From: Micromonospora sp. MA102
Lineage (GTDB): Bacteria > Actinomycetota > Actinomycetes > Mycobacteriales > Micromonosporaceae
Direction of reading: 5' to 3'
NCBI RefSeq assembly: GCF_025460765.1
Contig: NZ_JAMWEG010000001.1
Coordinates: 372,001-436,000, forward strand
Length of the DNA: 64,000 nucleotides
Each line of letters begins with the position of its first letter. Position 1 is the first letter of the stretch. The position numbers and the translations under genes are program-made. The notes under the pieces were generated by a model that saw only the letters and a list, made by a program, of their open reading frames with translations, searched no databases and had not been told where the DNA came from. Positions 49,472 to 56,767 of the stretch are shown here, piece by piece.

Positions 49472-50425
49472 ATGCGTCAGGATGAGATCACCGACATCGT
49501 CGAGCGGGCCACGAAGCTGGTCGCCGAGCAGTACGTCTTCCCGGAGGTGGCCGGCCGGATCGCCGCCCACCTCGGCGACCGGCTCCGGGCGGGGGCGTAC
49601 GCGGAAGCGGCCGACCCGGCGGCCCTCGGCGCGCTGGTCACCAGCGACCTCCAGGCCGCCAACGGCGACCTGCACCTGCGGCTCAAGCACCACGAGACGC
49701 CGCTGGCCGACGTCGCCGACGACCCGGCCGAGGTGCAGTTCGTCCAGCTCGCCGCGCTCACCATGGGTGGCGTGGCCCGGGTGCAACGGCTGCCCGGCAA
49801 CGTGGGGCTGCTGGAGATCGCGCCGTACCTGTTCCCGCCGCACCTGGCCGGCGACCACGTGATCGCCGCGCTGCGGCTGCTGGCCGGCACCGACGCGCTC
49901 CTGCTCGACCTGCGCGGCAACCGGGGCGGCAGCCCCGACATGGTGGCCCTGGTCTGCGGCTGGTTCTTCGCCGAGCCGACCCACTTGCACACCATGCACG
50001 AGCGGGCCGGGACCACCCACCAGTACTGGAGCGCCGCCTGGCTGCCCGTGCCCCGCTACGCGCCCGACAAGCCGGTGCTCGTGCTGACCGGCCCGGAGAC
50101 GTTCTCCGGCGGCGAGGAGCTGGCGTACGACCTCCAGCAGTTCGGCCGGGCCACCGTGGTCGGCGAGCGGACCCGGGGCGGGGCGCACCCGCGGGTCGGG
50201 CACCGCCTGCATCCGCACCTGGAGCTGACCGTCCCGGTGGCCCGGCCGGTCAACGCGGCGAGCGGCACCAACTGGGAGGGCTGCGGGGTCGCCCCCGACG
50301 TCGAGACGCCGGCCGAAGCGGCGCGCGACGTCGCGTACCGGAAGGCCCTGGAGAGCCTGCTGGCGACGGACCCGCGGCGGCCGACGGCGGCTGAGGCGCG
50401 CGAGACCCTGGCCGCGCTCGGCTGA
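49472..50425 (+). CDS. S41-family peptidase-like protein (IRBP/C-terminal processing type)
   Basis: This 317-residue protein has the S41 core: a helical N-terminal segment (ITDIVERATKLVAEQYVFPE, typical of IRBP-type S41 domains), LLLDLRGNRGGSPDMVALVCGWFF, VLVLTGPETFSGGEELAYDLQQFGRATVVGERTRGGAHP. The catalytic Ser is in TFSGGEE. No signal peptide is seen, so it should act in the cytosol. It is divergent from an ArsR-type gene with a shared operator, which suggests induction by the effector of that regulator. Confidence 0.9.
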   Translation: MRQDEITDIVERATKLVAEQYVFPEVAGRIAAHLGDRLRAGAYAEAADPAALGALVTSDLQAANGDLHLRLKHHETPLADVADDPAEVQFVQLAALTMGGVARVQRLPGNVGLLEIAPYLFPPHLAGDHVIAALRLLAGTDALLLDLRGNRGGSPDMVALVCGWFFAEPTHLHTMHERAGTTHQYWSAAWLPVPRYAPDKPVLVLTGPETFSGGEELAYDLQQFGRATVVGERTRGGAHPRVGHRLHPHLELTVPVARPVNAASGTNWEGCGVAPDVETPAEAARDVAYRKALESLLATDPRRPTAAEARETLAALG

Positions 50426-50438
50426 CACGGCGCCGGCG

Positions 50439-51938
50439 TCAGGACCAGTCCTCGGCCGGGGCGTCGGGGGCGGGTGCCGTGGTGGGAGGGCCGCCGTGGG
50501 TCCACGGCGTCTCCTCCGGGGCCGGGAAGGCGCCGGCCGGCAGGAAGCCGTCCGACAGGGTGGTGAGGCAGAGCCGCTCCCCCACCTCCGGCACGCTGCC
50601 CGGCAGGGCGGTCAGCCCCCGGCCCATCCCGCCGGAGAGCTCCAGCACCACCTCGGTCTTGCCGTCGGCGGCCGGGGTCACGAAGACCACCTTGGCCCTC
50701 TGGCCCGGCCGGGCCGGCGAGTACAGCGTCGCGCCGACCGGCACGAGCACCGGCTCGGTGGTGACCACCTGGATCCGCGGGCGCAGCACGGGCCGCCTGC
50801 CGGTGTCGTCGACCCGCTTCGGGTCGGCCAGCGTCACGTCACCGACGAACGCCTCCCCGACCAGCCGGTGCTCGGCCATGACCAGCGGGTCGTCGTAGGC
50901 GCGCTGGACGGCGTAGGAGGCGAGCGCCCGCTCCAGGCGGTGCAGGCGCAGCGCCGCGGCCACCGCGCCGTCCCGGCGCGGCTGCGGGCCGCCACCGGCG
51001 TCGACGTGCTCGGCGTGCGCCGTGAAGGCGTCCTTGTCGCCGTCCCAGCGGGCGGACACCCGCGCACCGGCCGGCAGCGCGCGGAGCAGCCCGACGCCGC
51101 GCCACATCAGCTCCCAGGTGGGCGCCAGCTGGTCGCGCAGCAGCCGTTCCAGCTCCGCGTACGCGGTCGCGCGGGCGACCGGGTCGTCCCCGGCCCGGGT
51201 GTACGCCTCGATGGCCGGCGCGAGCCGGTGGTTGTCGAAGTCGGGGTCGGTGGCCGGTCCGGCCGGCGGGCAGCGGGCCGGGTCCTCGGCACGGGCGGCC
51301 GCCTCGGCGCCGGTCCGCCCCGGCGGCGGGTCGAGCCAGCCCAGCAGCGCCGGCAGGTGCAGGTCCTCCACTGCGCTCTGGCCCGTCGCCCAGTGCAGGG
51401 TCAGCGCGTCGGTCAGCGCCACCAGCGCCGCCGACCCGGGATGCTCGGCGCGCTCGGCGAAGAAGGTCAGCCACCGGCCGAGCATGGGCACCGACGGGTG
51501 CACCGGGTGTTCGCCGTCGGGCCGGCGGAACCGGGTGGAGCGGCCGAACAGCCGCAGGAAGGTGATCCCGGCCGGGTTCGGCACCAGCAGCTGCGGGGCG
51601 TCGACGTAGCGGTGCCGGACGTCCCGGCCCCGGTCGACCGGCACCGCCTCGGTGCGGTCGCGGAACTCGTCGAGGTAGGGCAGCACGATCCCGGCCAGGT
51701 CGGCCGCGAACGCGAAGCGCTGATCCCGGTTGCGGGGCTGCGGCACGACCAGCAGCCGGGCCTCGTCGGGTGCGGCGCCGACCAGGGCCGCGAGCGGGGC
51801 GTTCGCCTCACCGGCCAGCGCGAGCGGCACCAGCACGAGCGGGCGGTCGGACAGGTGCAGGTGCCGGACGGTGGCCACCGGCTGGGCCACCCCGGCGGCG
51901 ACCGCCTGCGCCTGGGCCAGCGCGCGCAGGGTGCTCAC
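50439..51938 (-). CDS. Unknown protein paired with a Cas4-like nuclease
   Basis: This 499-residue soluble protein is Ala/Pro/Arg-rich with no membrane segment or recognised motif. A C-terminal beta segment (RIQVVTTEPVLVPVGATLYSP, GQRAKVVFVTPAADGKTEVVLEL) looks like a small barrel. The N-terminal part includes LVLVPLALAGEANAPLAALVG and LLVVPQPRNRDQRFAFA. The gene starts 32 nt after the Cas4-like gene and is surely in the same operon, so a joint role in DNA processing is plausible. I see no Walker motif or helicase motif. Confidence 0.78.
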   Translation of the reverse strand: MSTLRALAQAQAVAAGVAQPVATVRHLHLSDRPLVLVPLALAGEANAPLAALVGAAPDEARLLVVPQPRNRDQRFAFAADLAGIVLPYLDEFRDRTEAVPVDRGRDVRHRYVDAPQLLVPNPAGITFLRLFGRSTRFRRPDGEHPVHPSVPMLGRWLTFFAERAEHPGSAALVALTDALTLHWATGQSAVEDLHLPALLGWLDPPPGRTGAEAAARAEDPARCPPAGPATDPDFDNHRLAPAIEAYTRAGDDPVARATAYAELERLLRDQLAPTWELMWRGVGLLRALPAGARVSARWDGDKDAFTAHAEHVDAGGGPQPRRDGAVAAALRLHRLERALASYAVQRAYDDPLVMAEHRLVGEAFVGDVTLADPKRVDDTGRRPVLRPRIQVVTTEPVLVPVGATLYSPARPGQRAKVVFVTPAADGKTEVVLELSGGMGRGLTALPGSVPEVGERLCLTTLSDGFLPAGAFPAPEETPWTHGGPPTTAPAPDAPAEDWS

Positions 51939-51969
51939 CGGGTGCTCCGGTCGGGGCGTCGGGGCGTCC

Positions 51970-53049
51970 TCATGCGGGGTGCCCGGCCAGGGCGTCGGCG
52001 CGCAGGCGGGCGGCGGCGCGCAGCAGGGCCGCGGCCTCCGCCTGCTCCGGTTCGGGGGCGCGGACGCCTTCGGCGAGCGCCAGCACGTCGGCCACCTCGG
52101 CGACGCCGCCCAGCGCCTCCCGGACCGGCCGGCCCAGGGCGCCGGTGTGGCCGCGCGCCTCGTGCCGGCAGAAGTAGGCCAGCTCGCAGGCGGCCAGGCA
52201 GTCGGGCGCGTAGTTGGCCGGTACGCCGGTGAGCGCGCCGGCCAGCGCGGCCGGGTCGGCGCTCAGGTCGGCGGTGAACCCGGCCGGCACGGCGGCGAGC
52301 AGGTCGTCGAGCCGCGCCATCCGGTCGAGCTGGCGGCGCAGCACCAGCAACTGCTTGCGCACGTCGAGCAGGCTGGCCACCGGCCGGTTCGCGAAGTCAC
52401 GCGGGCAGACCAGAACCACCTCGTGCGAGACGAGGTGCGGGTCCCGGCCCTCGGCGGCGAGCAGTTCACGCAGCGCCAGCACGTAGACGGCGGACTGGAT
52501 GGCGGCGGCCGCGACCTTGGCGGGGTCGGCCTGGCCGTCGATGATCGGGAACGACTTGATCTCCACGACGTGGAAGCGGCCGGCGAGCCGGGCGGCCACC
52601 AGGTCCGGCTCCAGGTTCACCCGGCGGCCGGCGACGTCCAGGCCGAGCAGCGGATGGTCGAAGAGCGCCGGCCCGTCCCCGCCCGCGGTGAGCGCGGCGC
52701 GGGAGCGCTCCGGCCGGTCCTCGTCGCCGCCCAGGTCGGTCCAGGTGGCGCCGTCCGGCACCGGCACGCCCAGGCGCTCCGCGACCAGGCGCAGCAGCTC
52801 CGCGCCGCCGTCGGCCTTCACCTGGGCCTCGAACGCGTTGCCCCGGGTGATGGCGAAGCGGGATTGGCCGAACCGGGCCGGGAAGCCGATCCGCTCGGCC
52901 AGCTTCGGCTTGTCGACGCCGGCGCCGTCCAGCACGGCGCGGCGGGTGCAGCCGGGGTTGCCGGTCAGCGCGGCGATGGTGCGGGCGTTGTGCCGCCGGG
53001 GCGGCACGCCGCCCCGGATCTCGGCCAGGCGCTGCGCGGTGTCCGTCAC
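51970..53049 (-). CDS. Cas4/RecB-like PD-(D/E)XK nuclease with probable Fe-S cluster
   Basis: This 359-residue protein carries a PD-(D/E)XK core: D149 (NLEPDLVAARL), E163 and K165 (FHVVEIKSF), and Q185 (AAIQSAVYVLALRELL). One Cys near the N-terminus (C34 in GNPGCTRR) and three at the C-terminus (C284, C288, C294; Cx3Cx5C) have the layout of the [4Fe-4S] clamp of Cas4 and AddB nucleases. No cas genes or repeats occur nearby, so it is a stand-alone DNA nuclease, with a 499-residue unknown partner downstream. The GTG at 53049, preceded by GGGTGGG, is favoured over the frame start at 53076. Confidence 0.83.
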   Translation of the reverse strand: MTDTAQRLAEIRGGVPPRRHNARTIAALTGNPGCTRRAVLDGAGVDKPKLAERIGFPARFGQSRFAITRGNAFEAQVKADGGAELLRLVAERLGVPVPDGATWTDLGGDEDRPERSRAALTAGGDGPALFDHPLLGLDVAGRRVNLEPDLVAARLAGRFHVVEIKSFPIIDGQADPAKVAAAAIQSAVYVLALRELLAAEGRDPHLVSHEVVLVCPRDFANRPVASLLDVRKQLLVLRRQLDRMARLDDLLAAVPAGFTADLSADPAALAGALTGVPANYAPDCLAACELAYFCRHEARGHTGALGRPVREALGGVAEVADVLALAEGVRAPEPEQAEAAALLRAAARLRADALAGHPA

Positions 53050-53139
53050 GACAGCCCACCCTAGCGGTGGAAGCAAGGGTCACCTGTTGACGCCGGCGGT
53101 GGAGAGGGGTTTCCTTCTGACCGTCGGGCCGGAGCGGGG

Positions 53140-53316
53140 TCAGCGGCCGGCGGAGCGGTTCCAGGGGAAGCGGGGTGACTGGGCGCCGGCCGTGGGCCGG
53201 GTGCGGCGGCGGTGCCGGCGACCCGGCGTGCAGGGCGGCCGGGAGACGGTGTGCACCGGCGCGGCCGGCGGGGTGACCGGCTGGCGGCCGATCAGCCAGC
53301 AGAGGAAGCGCGCCAC
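53140..53316 (-). CDS. Possible small basic protein (58 residues)
   Basis: A GTG at 53316, two nt after the zinc-ribbon stop, opens a 58-codon frame reading ARFLCWLIGRQPVTPPAAP and then an Arg-rich tail. Its position immediately after a short gene and its hydrophobic-then-basic composition are compatible with a real small protein, but there is no strong ribosome-binding site and no recognised family. It may be an unused frame. Confidence 0.35.
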   Translation of the reverse strand: MARFLCWLIGRQPVTPPAAPVHTVSRPPCTPGRRHRRRTRPTAGAQSPRFPWNRSAGR

Positions 53317-53318
53317 GG

Positions 53319-53552
53319 TCAGCCGACCGGGAGGCGCTCGGCCTCGGCCCGGGAGACGTCGTACTGCGCGCCGCAGAACGTGCACTGCTGCGCGTAGCGG
53401 GTGCGCACCGGGATCAACGGGATGAAGAAGAGGGTGAACTTCGTGGCCCGCCGGGTGATGACCTGGGCGGCCCGGTTGCCGCAGTTGCGACAGACCTGGG
53501 TGACCACGCCGGACCGGTCGACCTTGGTCCGGAGACCGAAGATGAAGAACAT
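53319..53552 (-). CDS. Zinc-ribbon protein
   Basis: This 77-residue protein contains two Cys pairs, VCRNCGNRAAQ and CTFCGAQYD, separated by a hydrophobic beta-rich stretch (TRRATKFTLFFIPLIPVRTRYAQQ). The pattern is that of the zinc-ribbon family found widely in actinobacteria with the start MFFIFGLRTKVD. Function unknown. A 7-bp hairpin with G-rich loop ends one nucleotide before the ATG and encloses the only possible ribosome-binding site. It is divergent from the second ECF42 module. Confidence 0.85.
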   Translation of the reverse strand: MFFIFGLRTKVDRSGVVTQVCRNCGNRAAQVITRRATKFTLFFIPLIPVRTRYAQQCTFCGAQYDVSRAEAERLPVG

Positions 53553-53553
53553 C

Positions 53554-53575
53554 GCCCGGCATTACCCCGCCGGGC
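53554..53575 (-). promoter_or_regulatory. Hairpin enclosing the start region of the zinc-ribbon gene
   Basis: On the minus strand GCCCGGC, an 8-nt loop GGGGTAAT and GCCGGGC end one base before the ATG at 53552. The GGGG that could serve as ribosome-binding site lies in the loop. Structure-dependent translation is possible but unproven. Confidence 0.35.
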
Positions 53576-53609
53576 CCCGAAAATCACCACCAGAAATTTC
53601 TGCCGCCGC

Positions 53610-53636
53610 TGTCCGGAGGCGCGCCCGGCGTTCGTC
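53610..53636 (+). promoter_or_regulatory. Candidate ECF42-type promoter of the second YCII gene
   Basis: TGTCCG (53610-53615) and CGTC (53633-53636) are 17 nt apart, 37 nt before the YCII start. The arrangement equals that at 32779-32805 in the first module and agrees with the ECF42 promoter pattern as I recall it. A perfect 12-bp palindrome CAGAAATTTCTG (53591-53602) lies just upstream. Confidence 0.5.
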
Positions 53637-53672
53637 AGGGTGGATGAAGGCACGACCGACAGGAGTGAAGCG

Positions 53673-54002
53673 ATGAAGTACATGATGCTCGTCTGCACCG
53701 ACACCCAGCCCGACCGGAACCCGGACGCGGCGCCCGACATCGAGAAGTGGGTGGCCGAGCGGGACGCCAACGGCCAGCGGCTGACCGGCAGTCGGTTCGC
53801 GCCCGCGTCGGCCGCCACCACCGTCCGGGTCCGCGACGGCGAACTGCTGCTGAGCGACGGCCCGTTCGCCGAGACCAAGGAGGTCATCGTGGGCTTCGAC
53901 CTGCTGGAGTGCGCCGACCTGGACGAGGCCGTCGAGGTGGCCCGCGCCCACCCGATGGCGTACGCCGGGCGCATCGAGCTGCGCCCGCTGGTCGAGAACT
54001 GA
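53673..54002 (+). CDS. YCII-related (DGPF) family protein, second ECF42 module
   Basis: This 109-residue protein starts MKYMMLVCTD and has the motif LLSDGPFAETKEVIVGFDLLE, the DGPF signature. It is directly followed, after 5 nt, by an ECF42 sigma factor gene, the standard arrangement. AGGAG lies at the correct distance upstream and an ECF42-type promoter sequence is present, so it is probably transcribed by its own sigma factor. It is a distant paralogue of the YCII protein at 31716-32087. Confidence 0.94.
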   Translation: MKYMMLVCTDTQPDRNPDAAPDIEKWVAERDANGQRLTGSRFAPASAATTVRVRDGELLLSDGPFAETKEVIVGFDLLECADLDEAVEVARAHPMAYAGRIELRPLVEN

Positions 54003-54007
54003 TCCGG

Positions 54008-55210
54008 GTGACCGACGCGGCCGGGGCGGTCGCCGACGCGGGCGCCGAGGCGTACCCGCGGATCGTGGCCGCCCTGATCCGCGTCACCGGCGACTGGACC
54101 CTCGCCGAGGACTGCGCCCAGGAGGCCCTCGCGGCGGCGCTGGAGCGCTGGCCCCGCCAGGGCGTGCCGGACAACCCGGGCGGGTGGCTCATGACCACCG
54201 CCCGCAACCGGGCCGTGGACGTGCTGCGCCGGGCCACTGTGGAACGCCGCAAGCTGCGCGACCTGGCTCTGCTCACCGACCCCGCACCCGCGCGACCGGA
54301 GGGAGACGTGGTGGACGACCGGCTCCGGCTCATCTTCACCTGCTGCCACCCGGCGCTGGCGCTGGAGGCCCGGGTGGCGTTGACCCTGCGCACGGTGGCC
54401 GGCGTGCCGACCGCCGACATCGCCCGCGCCTTCCTGGTCACCGAGTCGACCATGACCCGCCGGCTCACCCGGGCCAAGACCCGGATCGCCGCGGCCGGCG
54501 TCCCGTACCGGGTGCCGACCGGGCCCGCGCTGGTCGAGCGCCTGCCGGGCGTGCTGGGAGTGCTCTACCTGCTCTTCACCCGGGGGTACGACGCCGACGG
54601 CGAGCCGGCGTTCGCCGCCGAGGCGATCCGGCTGGCCCGGCTGCTGCACATGCTGCTGCCGGACCAGCCCGAGGTGGCCGGGCTGCTCGCCCTGTTTCTG
54701 CTGCACCACTCCCGCCGGGCGACCCGCCGCGACCCGTCCGGCGACCTGCTCACCCTCGACCAGCAGGATCGCACCCGGTGGGACCGGGCCGCCATCGCCG
54801 AGGGCGTCGGGCTGCTGGACCGGGCCGGCGGCGGCCCGTACGCCCTCCAGGCCCGGATCGCCGCCGCGCACGCCACCGCCCCGACCGCCGCCGAGACCGA
54901 CTGGCCGGCCATCGCCGGCTGCTACGACGCGCTGGCCCTGGCGCACCCGACCCCGGTGGTGCGGCTCAACCGGGCGGTGGCGCACGGGTACGCGTACGGC
55001 CCCGCCGCCGGGCTGGCCCTGCTCGCCGAGGCCCGGGAGGGCGGGGCGCTGGACGGCTACCCGCCGGCGATGGCCGCCGAGGCCGAGTTGACCGCCCGCG
55101 GCGGCGACCCGGTACGCGCCGCCGCGCTGTTCCGGGCCGCCGCCGACGCGGTCCGCTCCGACCCGGAGCGGCGGGCACTGCTCCGCCGGGCCGACGAGCT
55201 GTCGCCCTGA
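54008..55210 (+). CDS. ECF42-group RNA polymerase sigma factor (second copy)
   Basis: This 400-residue sigma factor has region 2 (TLAEDCAQEALAAALERWPRQG, NPGGWLMTTARNRAVDVLRR), region 4 (RVALTLRTVAGVPTADIARAFLVTESTMTRRLTRAKTRI) and the C-terminal TPR-like domain (LHMLLPDQPEVAGLLALFLL, YALQARIAAAHATA, PVVRLNRAVAHGYAYGPAAGLAL). It starts with GTG 5 nt after the YCII stop; no anti-sigma gene is present. It is homologous throughout to the sigma factor at 32813-34075 but its module has no DUF998 gene. Confidence 0.95.
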   Translation: MTDAAGAVADAGAEAYPRIVAALIRVTGDWTLAEDCAQEALAAALERWPRQGVPDNPGGWLMTTARNRAVDVLRRATVERRKLRDLALLTDPAPARPEGDVVDDRLRLIFTCCHPALALEARVALTLRTVAGVPTADIARAFLVTESTMTRRLTRAKTRIAAAGVPYRVPTGPALVERLPGVLGVLYLLFTRGYDADGEPAFAAEAIRLARLLHMLLPDQPEVAGLLALFLLHHSRRATRRDPSGDLLTLDQQDRTRWDRAAIAEGVGLLDRAGGGPYALQARIAAAHATAPTAAETDWPAIAGCYDALALAHPTPVVRLNRAVAHGYAYGPAAGLALLAEAREGGALDGYPPAMAAEAELTARGGDPVRAAALFRAAADAVRSDPERRALLRRADELSP

Positions 55211-55216
55211 GCTGTC

Positions 55217-55263
55217 AGGAAGGGCCCCTCCTGCACCGGAGGCGTCAAGAAGGGGTCCTTCCT
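55217..55263. terminator. Terminator-like inverted repeat between convergent genes
   Basis: AGGAAGGGCCCC (55217-55228) and GGGGTCCTTCCT (55252-55263) pair at 11 of 12 positions; the loop holds a smaller TCC...GGA stem. It lies between a plus-strand stop (55210) and a minus-strand stop (55278). The AAGGGGCCCTTCCT-like motif resembles an interspersed repeat I recall from Micromonospora intergenic regions. Confidence 0.55.
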
Positions 55264-55277
55264 CGCGCGGCGCTGGC

Positions 55278-56129
55278 TCACGCGTTGCTCGGCATCTCCA
55301 CGTCGAGCCAGATCGGCTGCCAGTCGGCCACCTCGTGGAAGCGGCGCAGCTCGGCGAGCCCGGCCACGCTGCCGGTCCAGGCCGCGTACGGCGGGTTGCC
55401 CTCGTCGAAGCCGGACTGCACGAAGGTCAGCTTCGTCCGGCCGCCGGACTCGGCCAGCTCCCAGGTGCTGACGCCGGTCGGGCCCCAGTCGACGGAGAGC
55501 GCCCGGCCCGGGGTCAGGTCGACCACCTTGGCCGCGTAGCCGGCGTCGAAGCCGCCCATGGCGTAGCGGCCGCCCACCCACGGCTCGATGCCGATGGGGA
55601 AGCCGAACCAGGCGCTGGCCTGCTCGGAGTCGGTCAGCGAGGTCCACACCTTGTCCATCGGCGCGTCGATTAGCAGCTCGCCGCGCAGGTCGGCGGAGGT
55701 GAAGTCGGTGCGCGGCAGCAGTGGGCGCCCCTCCAGGTGGGCGTTGAGGTTGGCGATCGCGAGCGCCCAGAAGGTCTGCAGGACGCCCCGGATGCTGCTG
55801 CCGCTCATCGCCTCCTCGAAGCTGAAGTGGCTCTGCCGCAGGGTCAGCACGGTGCTCCCGTCCTCCGGCGTCAGCTCGAACTCGGTGGTGGTCTCCACCC
55901 CGTCGAGCGTCCAGGCGAAGCGCAGTGTCCGCTCGTCGGCGTGCACAAGGCGCTGGTGCGGCGCGTCGCCCTCGGGCGTGTGGCGGCCCCAGAACTCGTA
56001 GCGCCGGGGCAGGTCGACCTCGGCGTGCTCGGCGAGCCAGACGCGCAGCTCGGCCGGATCGGTCAGCGCGCGGCGCACGGCCTCGACGGGTGCGGCGAGG
56101 CGGGCCCGGACGGTCAGCAGGTCACTCAT
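55278..56129 (-). CDS. Double SRPBCC (AHSA1/START-like) domain protein
   Basis: This 283-residue protein contains two START/SRPBCC domains in tandem. The first begins LLTVRARLAAPVEAVRRALTDPAELRVWLAEHAEVD, and the second ELLIDAPMDKVWTSLTDSEQASAWFGFPIGIEPWVGGRYAMGG. The domains form a hydrophobic cavity for small ligands. It overlaps the upstream ArsR-type gene by 8 nt, the common regulator-SRPBCC pairing of actinobacteria. Ligand and target are unknown. Confidence 0.88.
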   Translation of the reverse strand: MSDLLTVRARLAAPVEAVRRALTDPAELRVWLAEHAEVDLPRRYEFWGRHTPEGDAPHQRLVHADERTLRFAWTLDGVETTTEFELTPEDGSTVLTLRQSHFSFEEAMSGSSIRGVLQTFWALAIANLNAHLEGRPLLPRTDFTSADLRGELLIDAPMDKVWTSLTDSEQASAWFGFPIGIEPWVGGRYAMGGFDAGYAAKVVDLTPGRALSVDWGPTGVSTWELAESGGRTKLTFVQSGFDEGNPPYAAWTGSVAGLAELRRFHEVADWQPIWLDVEMPSNA

Positions 56130-56682
56130 GGTTGTCGCCCTTCGGGTAGCAGGCCACGGCGAGTTTGAAGGCGTCTCCCTCGGCGCCGCCGTAGCGGGTG
56201 AAAAGGTCCTGCAGTGTCGACTGCAGGTCGTGCAGGAACTCCTGCCGCCGCTCGGCGGGGACCCGGATCTCGCCGGAGACCCCGATCGACGGCAGTTCGG
56301 GTGCGGTGCGGTCCAGCGCGGCGATGTCGGCCTGGACCTCCTCCATGAGGTCGAGCAGGTAGCCCAGGCTCAGCTCGTCCTGCGCCCGGCGCGCCCCACC
56401 GATCCGGCCGACCAGCCGGGGCGAGAGCCAGTAGGACCGGGCGACGGCCTGGTAGATGCCCTCGCTGATGCCGCGCACCCGCCGCTCGGCGACCTGCTCG
56501 GCCAGCCCGGCGGCGACCAGTTGCTTGACGTGGTAGTAGACGCGCTGCGGCGTCTGCCCCAGCCGGGTGGCGATCTCGGTGCAGGTGCGGGGCTCGGCGA
56601 GTTGCCGCAGCACCTCGATGCGTTGCGGCTTGAGCAGGGCTTCGGCCTGCTCGCGCTGTTCCAGGTACAGGACGTCTCTCAT
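56122..56682 (-). CDS. ArsR-type winged-helix regulator of the SRPBCC gene
   Basis: This roughly 186-residue regulator contains a winged helix: ALLKPQRIEVLRQLAEPRTCTEIATRLGQTPQRVYYHVKQLVAAGLAEQV, followed by a helical C-terminal region. The ATG at 56682 (MRDVLYLEQ) is preferred over the one at 56706 because the latter lies within the operator palindrome and promoter. It is probably autoregulated through that site and co-transcribed with the SRPBCC gene. Confidence 0.88.
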   Translation of the reverse strand: MRDVLYLEQREQAEALLKPQRIEVLRQLAEPRTCTEIATRLGQTPQRVYYHVKQLVAAGLAEQVAERRVRGISEGIYQAVARSYWLSPRLVGRIGGARRAQDELSLGYLLDLMEEVQADIAALDRTAPELPSIGVSGEIRVPAERRQEFLHDLQSTLQDLFTRYGGAEGDAFKLAVACYPKGDNHE

Positions 56683-56693
56683 GGCAAAATCAG

Positions 56694-56707
56694 TTTGTAC
56701 GTACAAA
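56694..56707. promoter_or_regulatory. Perfect palindromic operator and promoter of the arsR-SRPBCC operon
   Basis: TTTGTACGTACAAA is an exact 14-bp palindrome, 12 nt upstream of the regulator start. On the minus strand a consensus TTGACA (-35) lies 9-10 nt before it, so the palindrome covers the spacer and -10 region, which is ideal for repression. Confidence 0.65.
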
Positions 56708-56730
56708 ACTTCTTTGTCAATAGGTTCGAG

Positions 56731-56759
56731 GGAAGGCCGCGCGGTCCGCGCGGCCTTCC
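56731..56759. terminator. Palindromic terminator after the SigE-partner gene
   Basis: GGAAGGCCGCGCGG and CCGCGCGGCCTTCC are exact complements around a single central T. It follows the minus-strand gene ending at 56768. The core GGCCGCGCGG/CCGCGCGGCC is shared with the terminator at 58306-58338. Confidence 0.75.
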
Positions 56760-56767
56760 GTGGCGAG

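Noticed and set aside
51970..53049. Cas4-like nuclease as part of a CRISPR-Cas locus
   Set aside because: No direct repeats, spacer array or other cas gene is visible anywhere in the window.
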